From Gammaproteobacteria bacterium (GTDB lineage Bacteria; Pseudomonadota; Gammaproteobacteria; Xanthomonadales; SZUA-36), in contig JAUIBE010000002.1 in assembly GCA_030428105.1 (NCBI GenBank), positions 62,001 to 126,000 of the forward strand: DNA of 64,000 nt, given 5' to 3'. The notes under the pieces were generated by a model. It was not told the DNA's origin. It saw only the letters and a program-made list of their open reading frames with translations, and did not search any database. Shown here in pieces: positions 17,276 through 25,783 of the stretch; within the stretch, counting starts at the first letter, position 1, and each line of letters opens with the position of its first letter. The translations under genes were made by a program, and so were the position numbers.

Positions 17276-18496
17276 ATGAACATCATCTTTATCGAGCCTT
17301 CCTTCCCCTATAACCAGCGCGAATTTGTCCGCGGCCTGGCGAAAGCGGGGGCCAACGTGATTGGTATTGGCGAACGCCCACGCGAGGCGCTGAATGACGA
17401 GGTCAAAGGCCACCTGGCGCACTACCTGCAGGTACGCTCGGTGGTGCACGAGCCATCGCTGCTTGAAGCGGTGCAAGCGGTGCAGGAAAAAGTCTGGGTA
17501 GATCGCCTGGAGGCCACCGTCGAGGCCCACATCATGGCGGCAGCCAAGGTGCGCGAAGCCTGCGGTATTCCCGGCACATCCGTGCAAACCGCGTTCCTGT
17601 GTCGCGACAAGCCGGCGATGAAAGAGGTGCTTCGCAAGGCCGGCATTCCGTGCGCGCTATCGACCCGCGCCGACAAGCCGCAGACCGCACGCGATTTCGC
17701 CGCCCAGGTGGGCTACCCGTTGATCATCAAACCACCAGCCGGCGCTGGCGCCTCCGGCACTTGGAAGGTGCGCAACGACCGCGAACTGGAACGGGTGATC
17801 GTCGAATCACACCTGGCCGATGGCGTCGAGGTGGCCATCGAGGAATTCATCGAGGGCCACGAGGGCTATCTCGACACCCTCACCATCAACGGCGAGGTCA
17901 CCCACGAATTCATCACCCACTACTATCCCAACGTGCTCACTGCCATGCGCGAGCGCTGGATCTCGCCGCAGATGGTTACCACCAACCGGATCGAGGCGCC
18001 GGGTTACGGCGAGGTGCGCAAGATGGCGCGCGACGTGATCCGAATTCTCGACATCGACACCTCGGCCACCCACATGGAGTGGTTTGCGGGGCCCAAGGGG
18101 CTGAAATTTTCCGAGATCGGCTGCCGCCCGCCGGGCGTGGGCCAATGGGATGTCTACAACGCCGCCAACGAGTTCGACCTGTACCACGAATGGGGCAGCG
18201 CGCTGACCCATGGCCGGCCAGCCGGAAAACCCTCGCGCCGCTACGCCGCTGGCATGATCGCGCTGCGTCCCAGCCAGGACGGCCGCATCACCGGCTATTC
18301 CGGGCTGGAGGCCATCCAAAGCCGTTTCGGCGACTGCATCGTGGCTGCACACCTGCCGCCCGCAGGCTCGCCCACCCAACCGATTGAAGGCGGCTACATG
18401 GCCAACGCCTGGATGCGCGTGCGCCACCCCGATTACGATGCCCTGCGCCACATCATGGATACCATCGGAGAAACGGTGAAGGTGCACGCTGAATAA
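17276..18496 (+). CDS. ATP-grasp ligase, paralogue 3
   Basis: 406 residues, seven bases after glgA and so likely co-transcribed. Motifs: NIIFIEPSFPYNQREFVRG, CRDKPAMKEVLRKAG, YPLIIKPPAGAGASGTWKV, VAIEEFIEGHEGYLD, THMEWFAGPKG and SEIGCRPPGVGQ. It shares the whole domain plan with the ligases at 3784 and 14513, including the rare HMEW and RPPG motifs, but its Mg-binding block reads GCRPPG rather than GARPPG, so its substrate may differ. The stop overlaps the next gene's ATG (TAATG). Confidence 0.85.
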   Translation: MNIIFIEPSFPYNQREFVRGLAKAGANVIGIGERPREALNDEVKGHLAHYLQVRSVVHEPSLLEAVQAVQEKVWVDRLEATVEAHIMAAAKVREACGIPGTSVQTAFLCRDKPAMKEVLRKAGIPCALSTRADKPQTARDFAAQVGYPLIIKPPAGAGASGTWKVRNDRELERVIVESHLADGVEVAIEEFIEGHEGYLDTLTINGEVTHEFITHYYPNVLTAMRERWISPQMVTTNRIEAPGYGEVRKMARDVIRILDIDTSATHMEWFAGPKGLKFSEIGCRPPGVGQWDVYNAANEFDLYHEWGSALTHGRPAGKPSRRYAAGMIALRPSQDGRITGYSGLEAIQSRFGDCIVAAHLPPAGSPTQPIEGGYMANAWMRVRHPDYDALRHIMDTIGETVKVHAE

Positions 18497-19614
18497 TGTT
18501 ACTGCTTACAACCTATATTGTTATTGCCCTGCTGTTCTCTTTCCTCTGCTCAATCGCCGAAGCCGTTCTGCTGAGCATCACGCCGACGTACATCGAAGGC
18601 ATTCGCGAGCGGACGCCGCGCCGTGCGGTGTTGCTGACCAAGCTACGCCAGACCAACATTGACCAGTCACTGGCGGCGATCCTCACGCTCAATACGATTG
18701 CCCACACGGTGGGTGCAGTCGGCGCGGGCGCCGAGGCCACCAAGGTATTTGGCAACCAGTGGATCGGGCTGTTCTCGGCCATCATGACCCTGCTCATCCT
18801 GTTCTTGTCAGAAATCGTGCCAAAAACCATCGGCGCGCTTTACTGGCGCCAACTGGCGTGGCCAACCACCCTGTTCGTCAACACCCTGATCATGGGGCTG
18901 TACCCTCTGATCTGGATTGCCGAGAAACTCACCCGGCTCATATCGCGCGGCAAAAAAATGCACGTATTCAGCCGCGATGAGTTCATCGCAATGGCCGACA
19001 TCGGTGAGCGCACCGGCAAGATCGACGAGCACGAGTCGCGGATTTTCCGCAACCTGTTCAAGCTGGAGTCGCTGCGCGCCATGGACGTGATGACGCCACG
19101 CATCGTGATCTCCGCCCTGCAGCAGGACATGTCTATTGCCACGGCGGCGCAGAAGGTTTCGGGCCAGGCATTTTCGCGCTTCCCGATCTTCGCCGAGGAT
19201 ATCGACAACGTTCCCGGCTTCGTCCTGAAAGAGGACATCCTCACCGCCGAGATTCGCGGCGAAGGCAAAATGCGCCTTTCCGACATCAAGCGCGAGCTGC
19301 GCGCGGTGCCGGAGACGATCTCCCTGGCCATGCTTCTGGAGTTCCTGCTCGACCAGCGCCTGCCCATTGCCCTGGTGGTGGATGAGTACGGTGGCACCGC
19401 AGGCCTGGTAACCCTGGAAGACGTGGTGGAAACCCTGCTGGGCATGGAAATCGTTGATGAAATGGACGAGGTGCGCGACATGCGCGCGCTGGCCCGCCAC
19501 CAGTGGGAAAAACGCGCGCGTGCACTGGGGCTGGAGGTCAACAGCATCCTGTCGCCGAACGAAGAAAGCGACGAAACAACCGTGGCCAGCAAAGACGCGC
19601 AGAAATCACCTTGA
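18496..19614 (+). CDS. CNNM/DUF21-CBS membrane protein (CorC/hemolysin type)
   Basis: 372 residues. A DUF21 transmembrane domain (four hydrophobic segments between about 1 and 145, with LSITPTYIEG and FLSEIVPKTIGAL) is followed by two CBS motifs (about 195-325, VMTPRIVISAL and VVDEYGGTAGLVTLEDVVE). It ends soon after and lacks the usual C-terminal CorC/HlyC domain, as in some CNNM relatives. The family includes magnesium transporters or regulators. It is translationally coupled to the ATP-grasp gene before it. Confidence 0.88.
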   Translation: MLLLTTYIVIALLFSFLCSIAEAVLLSITPTYIEGIRERTPRRAVLLTKLRQTNIDQSLAAILTLNTIAHTVGAVGAGAEATKVFGNQWIGLFSAIMTLLILFLSEIVPKTIGALYWRQLAWPTTLFVNTLIMGLYPLIWIAEKLTRLISRGKKMHVFSRDEFIAMADIGERTGKIDEHESRIFRNLFKLESLRAMDVMTPRIVISALQQDMSIATAAQKVSGQAFSRFPIFAEDIDNVPGFVLKEDILTAEIRGEGKMRLSDIKRELRAVPETISLAMLLEFLLDQRLPIALVVDEYGGTAGLVTLEDVVETLLGMEIVDEMDEVRDMRALARHQWEKRARALGLEVNSILSPNEESDETTVASKDAQKSP

Positions 19615-19665
19615 CTATACTTGGCCCATACCAGCCTGTTTGAAATTGAACCCTGGAGACACGCA

Positions 19666-20118
19666 ATGATTTCCCTCAAAGTGAACGGCGAAGAACGCAC
19701 ATTCGATGGCGAGGCGGACATGCCTTTGCTGTGGTATGTGCGCGATGTACTGGGCCTGACCGGCACCAAGTTCGGCTGCGGCATCGCCATGTGCGGCGCC
19801 TGCACGGTACACATTGATGGCGAAGCCGTGCGCGGCTGCGTAACCCCGGTTGCCGCAGCGGCAGGCAGGAATGTCACCACCATCGAAGGCCTGGATGAAG
19901 AGGGAAACCACCCGGTTCAGAAAGCCTGGCGCCAGCACAATGTGCCACAGTGCGGCTACTGCCAATCCGGGCAGATCATGCAGGCCGCTTCGCTGCTGTC
20001 GGCCAACCCAACGCCCAGTGACGAGGAGATTGTCGACGGAATGGCAGGCAACATCTGCCGCTGCGGCACCTACCAGCGCATCTTCGCCGCGGTAAAAACT
20101 GCCGCGCAGGAGGGGTGA
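19666..20118 (+). CDS. iorA: 2Fe-2S subunit of a molybdenum hydroxylase (IorA-like)
   Basis: 150 residues. An N-terminal plant-type ferredoxin cluster (Cys38, Cys43, Cys46, Cys58 in [13 protein letters not shown]...RGC) and a C-terminal helical cluster (CGYCQSGQ and ICRCGTY) match the small subunit of isoquinoline 1-oxidoreductase and related aldehyde or xanthine dehydrogenases. It passes electrons from the molybdenum cofactor in the next gene's product. CTGGAGA lies before the ATG. One base separates it from iorB. No FAD subunit is present, as usual for this branch. Confidence 0.9.
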   Translation: MISLKVNGEERTFDGEADMPLLWYVRDVLGLTGTKFGCGIAMCGACTVHIDGEAVRGCVTPVAAAAGRNVTTIEGLDEEGNHPVQKAWRQHNVPQCGYCQSGQIMQAASLLSANPTPSDEEIVDGMAGNICRCGTYQRIFAAVKTAAQEG

Positions 20119-20119
20119 A

Positions 20120-22411
20120 ATGACCCTGATTCGCAAAATTGACCGACGCAACTTTCTCAAGTCCACCGGCCTCAGCGCCACCTTCGTGCTTGGCGCGCAG
20201 GTCGCCGCCAATCCACTGCTGGCTGCGGTAACCAAAGCCGACTCGGCAGTGCCCAACCATTTCGTCGCAATTGCCGCGGATGGCACCGTCACGCTCACCA
20301 ACTCGCGTTCCGAAATGGGCCAGGGCGTACGCACCGGCATGCCGATGATCCTGGCCGATGAGCTGGAAGCTGACTGGGCCCGGGTAAAGATCTGGCAAGC
20401 GCCTGGCGACGCCAGCAAGTACGACCCGGCGGGCAAGGACAACCAGAACACCGATGGCTCGCGCAGCACCCGCCATGGCTTGCAGGTGATGCGCGAACTG
20501 GGCGCCCAGGCGCGCACCATCCTGGAGCATGCCGCCGCCGAGAAGTGGGGCGTGGCGCCGTCCGAGGTTTACGCAAAGAACCACCGCCTGCACCGCAAGG
20601 ACAGCGAGGAATCGCTCGACTTTGGCGAGGTGGTGGATATTGCCGCCAACCTGGAATTGCCACAGGTTGAAGGCCAGTCGAACGTCCGCCTGAAAGAGCC
20701 CTCCGAGTGGCGCTACATCGGCAAGGACATGGCGGTGGTCGACAATTTCGACATGAGCACCGGCCGCGCTGTCTATGGCGCCGACGTCACCTTGCCGGGC
20801 ATGAAGTACGCCGTGGTGGCGCGAGCGCCGGCCTACCGGGGCAAGGCGACCAGCTTTGACGCCAGCGCCGCGCTGAAGGTGCCCGGCGTGGAGCAGGTGA
20901 TTGAAATACCCGCACTGGCCGAAGACAAGCCCGCAGAGTACCGCGCGTTGGGAGGCATTGCGGTGATCGCCAGCAATACCTGGGCTGCGATGAAGGGCCG
21001 GGATGCCCTCAAGATCGAGTGGGACAGTGGGCCGTTTACCAGCCACACCTCGACAACCTACGACGAGGCCCTCCAGGAATCGGCCCGCAACGCGCAGGCG
21101 GTGATTCGCAAACGCGGCAATGTCGACGGCGCCTTCGAAAACGCCGAAACCGTGATCGAGGCCGACTACTTCGTGCCCTATTACATCCACACGCCGATGG
21201 AGCCACCGGTAGCAATCGTCGACGCCAACGTCCGGCCAGTGAAGATTTTCGCGCCAACCCAGGATCCAAACCAGGCGCGTCACTACGTGGCCGAAGCGCT
21301 TGGACTGAAATCTGAAGACGTGGAATGCCAGGTGACCCTGCTTGGCGGCGGTTTCGGACGCAAATCGAAAGCTGACTTTATCTGCGAGGCCGCCATCCTT
21401 TCGAAGGAAGTGGGCGCGCCGGTTCGGGTTCAGTGGTCGCGCGAGGACGACGTCCGCCACGGTTACTACCACGCGGCCAGCGCGCAACACCTGAAAGGCG
21501 GGCTCGATGCCAACGGCAAGGTCGTGGCCTGGCGCCAGGGCATGTCGGCTCCAAGCATCTTTGCCCTGTGGAACCCCGCCCAGAGCAGCCCGTCGACGGT
21601 AGAAACCGGCCTGGGCCTGATCGACCTTCCCTACAACAGCCTGCCCAACATCCAGCTGGAGACCGGCGAAATCGACACCATGATCCGGGTTGGCTGGTAC
21701 CGCGCGGTGAACAACATCCAGCACGCATTTGCCATTCACAGCTTCGCCGACGAGCTGGCGGCTGCGGCGGGCCGAGACCCGCTGGAAGTGATGCTCGAGC
21801 TGATCGGCGACGCCGAGTCGCTGGACCTTACCCAGGATGGCGTAGAAGAAGTCTGGAACTACGGCGATTCCACCGACGACTGGCCGATCATGCCGGTCCG
21901 GCTCTCCAATGCATTGCGCAAAGTGGCAGCCGCCTCCGAGTACGGAAAGGAACTGCCTGAAGGCGAAGCCATCGGCCTTGCAGCCCATCGCTCATTCCAG
22001 AGCTACGTGGCAACCGCCGTGCACGTGAAGGTGGGCGATGACGGCACCATCAGCGTGCCGCGCGTCGACGTGGCCATCGATTGCGGTCGCTATGTGAACC
22101 CGGAAGGGGTGCGCAAGCAGATGGAGGGCGCGGTGACATTCGGCAACACGCTGGCCCGCCACGGCTACATCACCACCACCGAAGGTGTTGTCGACCAGGG
22201 CAACTTCAACGATTACCCGCTCACCCGCATGAGTGACGTGCCGATGGATATTCGTGTGCACATCCTGGAAGACTACGTGCACATGAATCCCTGCGGTGTT
22301 GGCGAACCGGGTGTACCGCCCTACGCGCCGGCGCTGGCGAACGCGATTTTCGCCGCCACCGGTAAACGCATCCGTTCGCTGCCGATCCCGGCCAAGCTGG
22401 ACGCCGCTTGA
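20120..22411 (+). CDS. iorB: Molybdopterin-binding large subunit (IorB-like), Tat-exported
   Basis: 763 residues. A twin-arginine signal (DRRNFLKSTGLSATFVLGAQ) shows that the folded heterodimer, with the small subunit as passenger, is exported to the periplasm. Molybdenum hydroxylase blocks include NSRSEMGQGVRTGM, LLGGGFGRKSKAD and CGVGEPGVPP, the last with the catalytic Glu. It hydroxylates an N-heterocycle or oxidises an aldehyde; the substrate cannot be told. The stop overlaps the next ATG (TGATG), so the amidohydrolase may act on the same compound. Confidence 0.9.
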   Translation: MTLIRKIDRRNFLKSTGLSATFVLGAQVAANPLLAAVTKADSAVPNHFVAIAADGTVTLTNSRSEMGQGVRTGMPMILADELEADWARVKIWQAPGDASKYDPAGKDNQNTDGSRSTRHGLQVMRELGAQARTILEHAAAEKWGVAPSEVYAKNHRLHRKDSEESLDFGEVVDIAANLELPQVEGQSNVRLKEPSEWRYIGKDMAVVDNFDMSTGRAVYGADVTLPGMKYAVVARAPAYRGKATSFDASAALKVPGVEQVIEIPALAEDKPAEYRALGGIAVIASNTWAAMKGRDALKIEWDSGPFTSHTSTTYDEALQESARNAQAVIRKRGNVDGAFENAETVIEADYFVPYYIHTPMEPPVAIVDANVRPVKIFAPTQDPNQARHYVAEALGLKSEDVECQVTLLGGGFGRKSKADFICEAAILSKEVGAPVRVQWSREDDVRHGYYHAASAQHLKGGLDANGKVVAWRQGMSAPSIFALWNPAQSSPSTVETGLGLIDLPYNSLPNIQLETGEIDTMIRVGWYRAVNNIQHAFAIHSFADELAAAAGRDPLEVMLELIGDAESLDLTQDGVEEVWNYGDSTDDWPIMPVRLSNALRKVAAASEYGKELPEGEAIGLAAHRSFQSYVATAVHVKVGDDGTISVPRVDVAIDCGRYVNPEGVRKQMEGAVTFGNTLARHGYITTTEGVVDQGNFNDYPLTRMSDVPMDIRVHILEDYVHMNPCGVGEPGVPPYAPALANAIFAATGKRIRSLPIPAKLDAA

Positions 22412-23736
22412 TGGCACCGGGTAGCGCAAGGGGCGGCTGCTTGCTGGCAGCCGCATTGTTTGTTGCAGCCGCAGGCAATGCCTCGGCCGAACCGTTGGCG
22501 CTGCTGGCGGACCGGGTCATTACCGCCAACCAGGACCGCGCGCTCGTAAACGCCGCGGTAGTGGTGGACGGCGACACCATCACGTTCGTCGGTAGCCGCG
22601 ACGAGGTGCCCAGCGACACGCCACGCCTGGACCTGGGCGACGCCACGCTGATGCCCGGCATGATCGATGCCCACGCCCACCCGGTCACCATCGGCCCCGA
22701 CTACCAGGTGGCGCACCTGAGCAATTCATCGGCAACCAAGACGCTCGGCGCCGCGGTCTACCTGCAGGATCTGCTCAAGGCCGGCTGGACCGGCATGCGC
22801 ATCGCCGGCGATGCCGATGTGTTCTACGGCCCGGTTGATCTCAAGCGCGCGATCGACGGCGGCACCATCCTCGGGCCACACCTGGCGGTGGCGGCGCACT
22901 GGATCTCGATTACCGGCGGCGGCGGCGACGTCAACTTCATGTCGCCCGAACAACGCCTGATCGCCGATGGCCTGGTGGTGGACGGTGTAGACGAAATCCG
23001 CAAGGCGGTGCGCGAGGAAATCAAGTACGGCTCGGACTGGATCAAGGTACTGGCCACCGGCGCCTACATGTCGGTGGGCGACAGTCCGAAGAACGTGTCC
23101 TTCAGCCCCGAGGAATTTGACGCGCTGATGGCGGAAGCCAGACGCCAGGGGGTGCCGGTGATGGCCCACGCCCACGCCACGGCCGGCATCAAGCAGGCGG
23201 TTCGGGGCGGAGCGCGCAGCGTCGAGCACGGCACCTTCCTGGATGACGAGGCCATCGACCTGCTGGTCGAGCATGGCACCTGGCTGATCCCCACCATCTA
23301 TATCGGCGATTACTACTACGAGGAAGGCACGCTGCGCGAGGACGAGCGCAACAACTACTATTTCGAGCACGAAAAGCCGATCTGGATGGATTGGCTCAAC
23401 AAGGCCTACCGCAAAGGGGTGAAGATCGGCGTTGGCCTGGATTTTGGCCAGGGCGACCCACCTGAAGCCTACGCCGAGGAGTTCCGCATGCTGCTGGACG
23501 TTGGCATGAGCCACATGGAAGCCATCCAGGCCGGCACCCGCGTCAACGCGGAAATGCTCGGCTGGGACGACCGCGGCACACTGGCCGTTGGCAAGAACGC
23601 CGACGTGATCGCCGTGCCGGGCAACCCCCTGCAAGACATCGGCGCACTGAAGCAGACCGTGCTGGTCATGATCGGCGGGAAGATCATCAAGTCACCCAAT
23701 ACCGCCGAGCCCCCCGAAGGAATGCTCCTTCGGTAA
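22411..23736 (+). CDS. Exported amidohydrolase
   Basis: 441 residues from the ATG at 22411. Signal peptide GGCLLAAALFVAAAGNASA, then a metal-dependent amidohydrolase: GMIDAHAHP (metal His pair, about 88), AHAHATAGIKQAVRGGARSVEHG (about 250-272) and GVGLDFG with the catalytic Asp. The closest relatives are imidazolonepropionase-like or prolidase-like exported enzymes. Translational coupling to iorB suggests a shared pathway such as ring hydroxylation and then amide hydrolysis, which is inference. Confidence 0.85.
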   Translation: MAPGSARGGCLLAAALFVAAAGNASAEPLALLADRVITANQDRALVNAAVVVDGDTITFVGSRDEVPSDTPRLDLGDATLMPGMIDAHAHPVTIGPDYQVAHLSNSSATKTLGAAVYLQDLLKAGWTGMRIAGDADVFYGPVDLKRAIDGGTILGPHLAVAAHWISITGGGGDVNFMSPEQRLIADGLVVDGVDEIRKAVREEIKYGSDWIKVLATGAYMSVGDSPKNVSFSPEEFDALMAEARRQGVPVMAHAHATAGIKQAVRGGARSVEHGTFLDDEAIDLLVEHGTWLIPTIYIGDYYYEEGTLREDERNNYYFEHEKPIWMDWLNKAYRKGVKIGVGLDFGQGDPPEAYAEEFRMLLDVGMSHMEAIQAGTRVNAEMLGWDDRGTLAVGKNADVIAVPGNPLQDIGALKQTVLVMIGGKIIKSPNTAEPPEGMLLR

Positions 23737-23742
23737 GGGCGT

Positions 23743-25758
23743 CTACTTCAGGCGAGTATCCAGCCAGTCGATGTAGCGCGTGTACAGGTCGCGCTTGTAG
23801 CTCGGCCGCGAGATGGTGTGGTATTCGTCCGGGTACACCACCAGCAGCGTGTCCACGCCCAGCCTTTTCAGCGCCTGGTACAACTGCTCGGAGTTCTGGA
23901 TGGGCACGTTCCAGTCAATCGCGCCGCCCACCACCATGGTCGGGGTGGTGACGTTTTCCACGTCGTTGAACGGTGACATCCGCTCGTAGACTTGACGCGC
24001 CTCGTCTTCCCAGGGGAAGCCCAGTTCGTATTCCCACCAGCGCTGGTACATGTCGTGGCCGTAACTGCTGACGTAGAACGCATCGCTGGCGCCAGTGATG
24101 GCTGCCTCGAAGCGGTCGGTCTTTGTGATGACATGGTTGGTGAGGATGCCGCCATACGACCAGCCCACCACGGCCAATGCTTCCGGGTCAGCCCAGCCAG
24201 CTTCAATGGCCTGGTCGACGCCGGCCATCACGTCATGAAAATCAGGCCCGCCCCAGTCCTGCCAGATGGCCTCGCAGAATTCCTGGCCGTAGCCGGTGGA
24301 ACCGCGGGGGTTGGGGTGTATCACCACGTAGCCGTTGGCGGCGTAAAGCTGTCCTTCGTACTGGAATGACCAGTCGTACTGCGATTGCGGGCCGCCGTGG
24401 ATGTCCAGCACCGCCGGGTAGGTTTTGCCTTCCTCGTAACCAGCTGGAAGGTAGACAAAACCTTCAATCTCGGTGCCGTCGGCGCTCTGGTAATGCACGT
24501 TCAGCACCTCACCAAGCGTCAACGAGGCGAACAGCTCGGCGTTGGTGAAAGAACGCTGGCTTAGCTCGCGGCCATCCAGCAGGAAGACCTCTGAAGGCAA
24601 GTGCGGACGGCTGACCAGGGCCGCAACCTGGCCTTTGGGCCCAAAATCGTAATCGAATACGACGTCCTGGCCCTCAACCAGCCGCTCAACCCGGCCGCCG
24701 GAAGCGCGTACGCGCGCCAGCGCCTGCTCGCCACTGTCCTCGAGCAGAAAATAGACATGCCTGCCGTCCGGCCCGAACTTTGGCGTGAAAGCGTTTCTGT
24801 CGAGCGACTCGGCCAGCAGCCGGGTTTCACCGCCTTCTGCGGGCGTCACAGCGATGTGCGCGGTGGAATACCAGGCAACCGATCCCTCACCGGCGGTAGT
24901 GTGGGCAATCAGCCTGCCATCGGCGCTCCAGCTAGGGCCGGCATCTGCGGTCTCACTGCTGGTAACGCGGCTGGGCTGATGGCCGGCTTCTGCCGGCACC
25001 ACCCAGATATCGGTATTGAAGTTGTTGTCCGGCTCCTCGGTGCGGTTGGAGGTGAAGGCAATCTGCGTTCCATCCGGCGACCACACAGGCTCCGAATCGT
25101 CGTAGTCACCGTTGGTAACCTGCACCAGCTCCTTGCTTTCCATGTCCAGCACGTAGATATGCGTGCGCCGCCGGTCGAGGTAACCCACCCAGTCCTGCTT
25201 GAACTGCAGACGGTCGATGACATGCGGTGGCGGTGCTTCTTCCTCGTAGTCTTCGCCCTGCTCCTTGGCGGCAAGCTCTGCCTCGCTGGCGTCCTGCAGC
25301 ACCAGCAGCATGCGGCTTGAATCCGGCGCCCATTCGAAGCTGTTTACGCTCTGTGCAGTGTCGGTAAGCTGCGTGGCCTCACCGCCATGCCGCGCCAGCA
25401 GCCACACCTGGGTGGGTGCATCGTCACGCGAAGACAGGAAGGCCAGGTACTTGCCATCCGGGCTCCAGCGCGGCTGTGAAGAGGATTCGCCGGCCGCGGT
25501 CATCGCCACCGCGTCACCCCCGGCCGCGGGCACCATCCACACCTGGCTGCGCACTTCGTCGGCATCCACGTCATCACGTGTGACCGTGTACGCAATCCAG
25601 TCTCCTTCGGGGCTGACGCGCGGCTCGCTCACCTCGGCAATCTTTGAAACATGCTCGGGGGTCAGGAACTCCGCATGGGCAATGGGGGTGACCAGCAGCA
25701 GGAAAAACGCGGCTGCCAGTATTTGAGCGCCTTGGATTTGGGTATTCTTCGCTTTCAC
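23743..25758 (-). CDS. S9 family prolyl oligopeptidase, exported
   Basis: 671 residues from the GTG at 25758, which has AAGGAA eight bases upstream and begins a signal peptide (AAAFFLLLVTPIAHA). The long upstream open frame to 26346 is antisense of the sulfotransferase gene and is not coding. Residues 40-400 form a WD/TolB-like beta propeller (repeats such as PRWSPDGKYLAF and PVWSPDGTQIAF). The C-terminal hydrolase has the triad Ser534 in GWSYGG, Asp615 in GGAIDWNVP and His647 in YPDEYH. It degrades peptides in the periplasm. It is divergent from the sulfotransferase gene across 25 bases. Confidence 0.92.
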   Translation of the reverse strand: MKAKNTQIQGAQILAAAFFLLLVTPIAHAEFLTPEHVSKIAEVSEPRVSPEGDWIAYTVTRDDVDADEVRSQVWMVPAAGGDAVAMTAAGESSSQPRWSPDGKYLAFLSSRDDAPTQVWLLARHGGEATQLTDTAQSVNSFEWAPDSSRMLLVLQDASEAELAAKEQGEDYEEEAPPPHVIDRLQFKQDWVGYLDRRRTHIYVLDMESKELVQVTNGDYDDSEPVWSPDGTQIAFTSNRTEEPDNNFNTDIWVVPAEAGHQPSRVTSSETADAGPSWSADGRLIAHTTAGEGSVAWYSTAHIAVTPAEGGETRLLAESLDRNAFTPKFGPDGRHVYFLLEDSGEQALARVRASGGRVERLVEGQDVVFDYDFGPKGQVAALVSRPHLPSEVFLLDGRELSQRSFTNAELFASLTLGEVLNVHYQSADGTEIEGFVYLPAGYEEGKTYPAVLDIHGGPQSQYDWSFQYEGQLYAANGYVVIHPNPRGSTGYGQEFCEAIWQDWGGPDFHDVMAGVDQAIEAGWADPEALAVVGWSYGGILTNHVITKTDRFEAAITGASDAFYVSSYGHDMYQRWWEYELGFPWEDEARQVYERMSPFNDVENVTTPTMVVGGAIDWNVPIQNSEQLYQALKRLGVDTLLVVYPDEYHTISRPSYKRDLYTRYIDWLDTRLK

Positions 25759-25783
25759 GCGGCAGGTTCCTTGCAGGGTGGGG

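Noticed and set aside
19976-21988. 670-codon open frame on the minus strand opposite iorB
   Set aside because: It mirrors the codon pattern of iorB, has no family motifs and no ribosome site; a GC-rich shadow frame.
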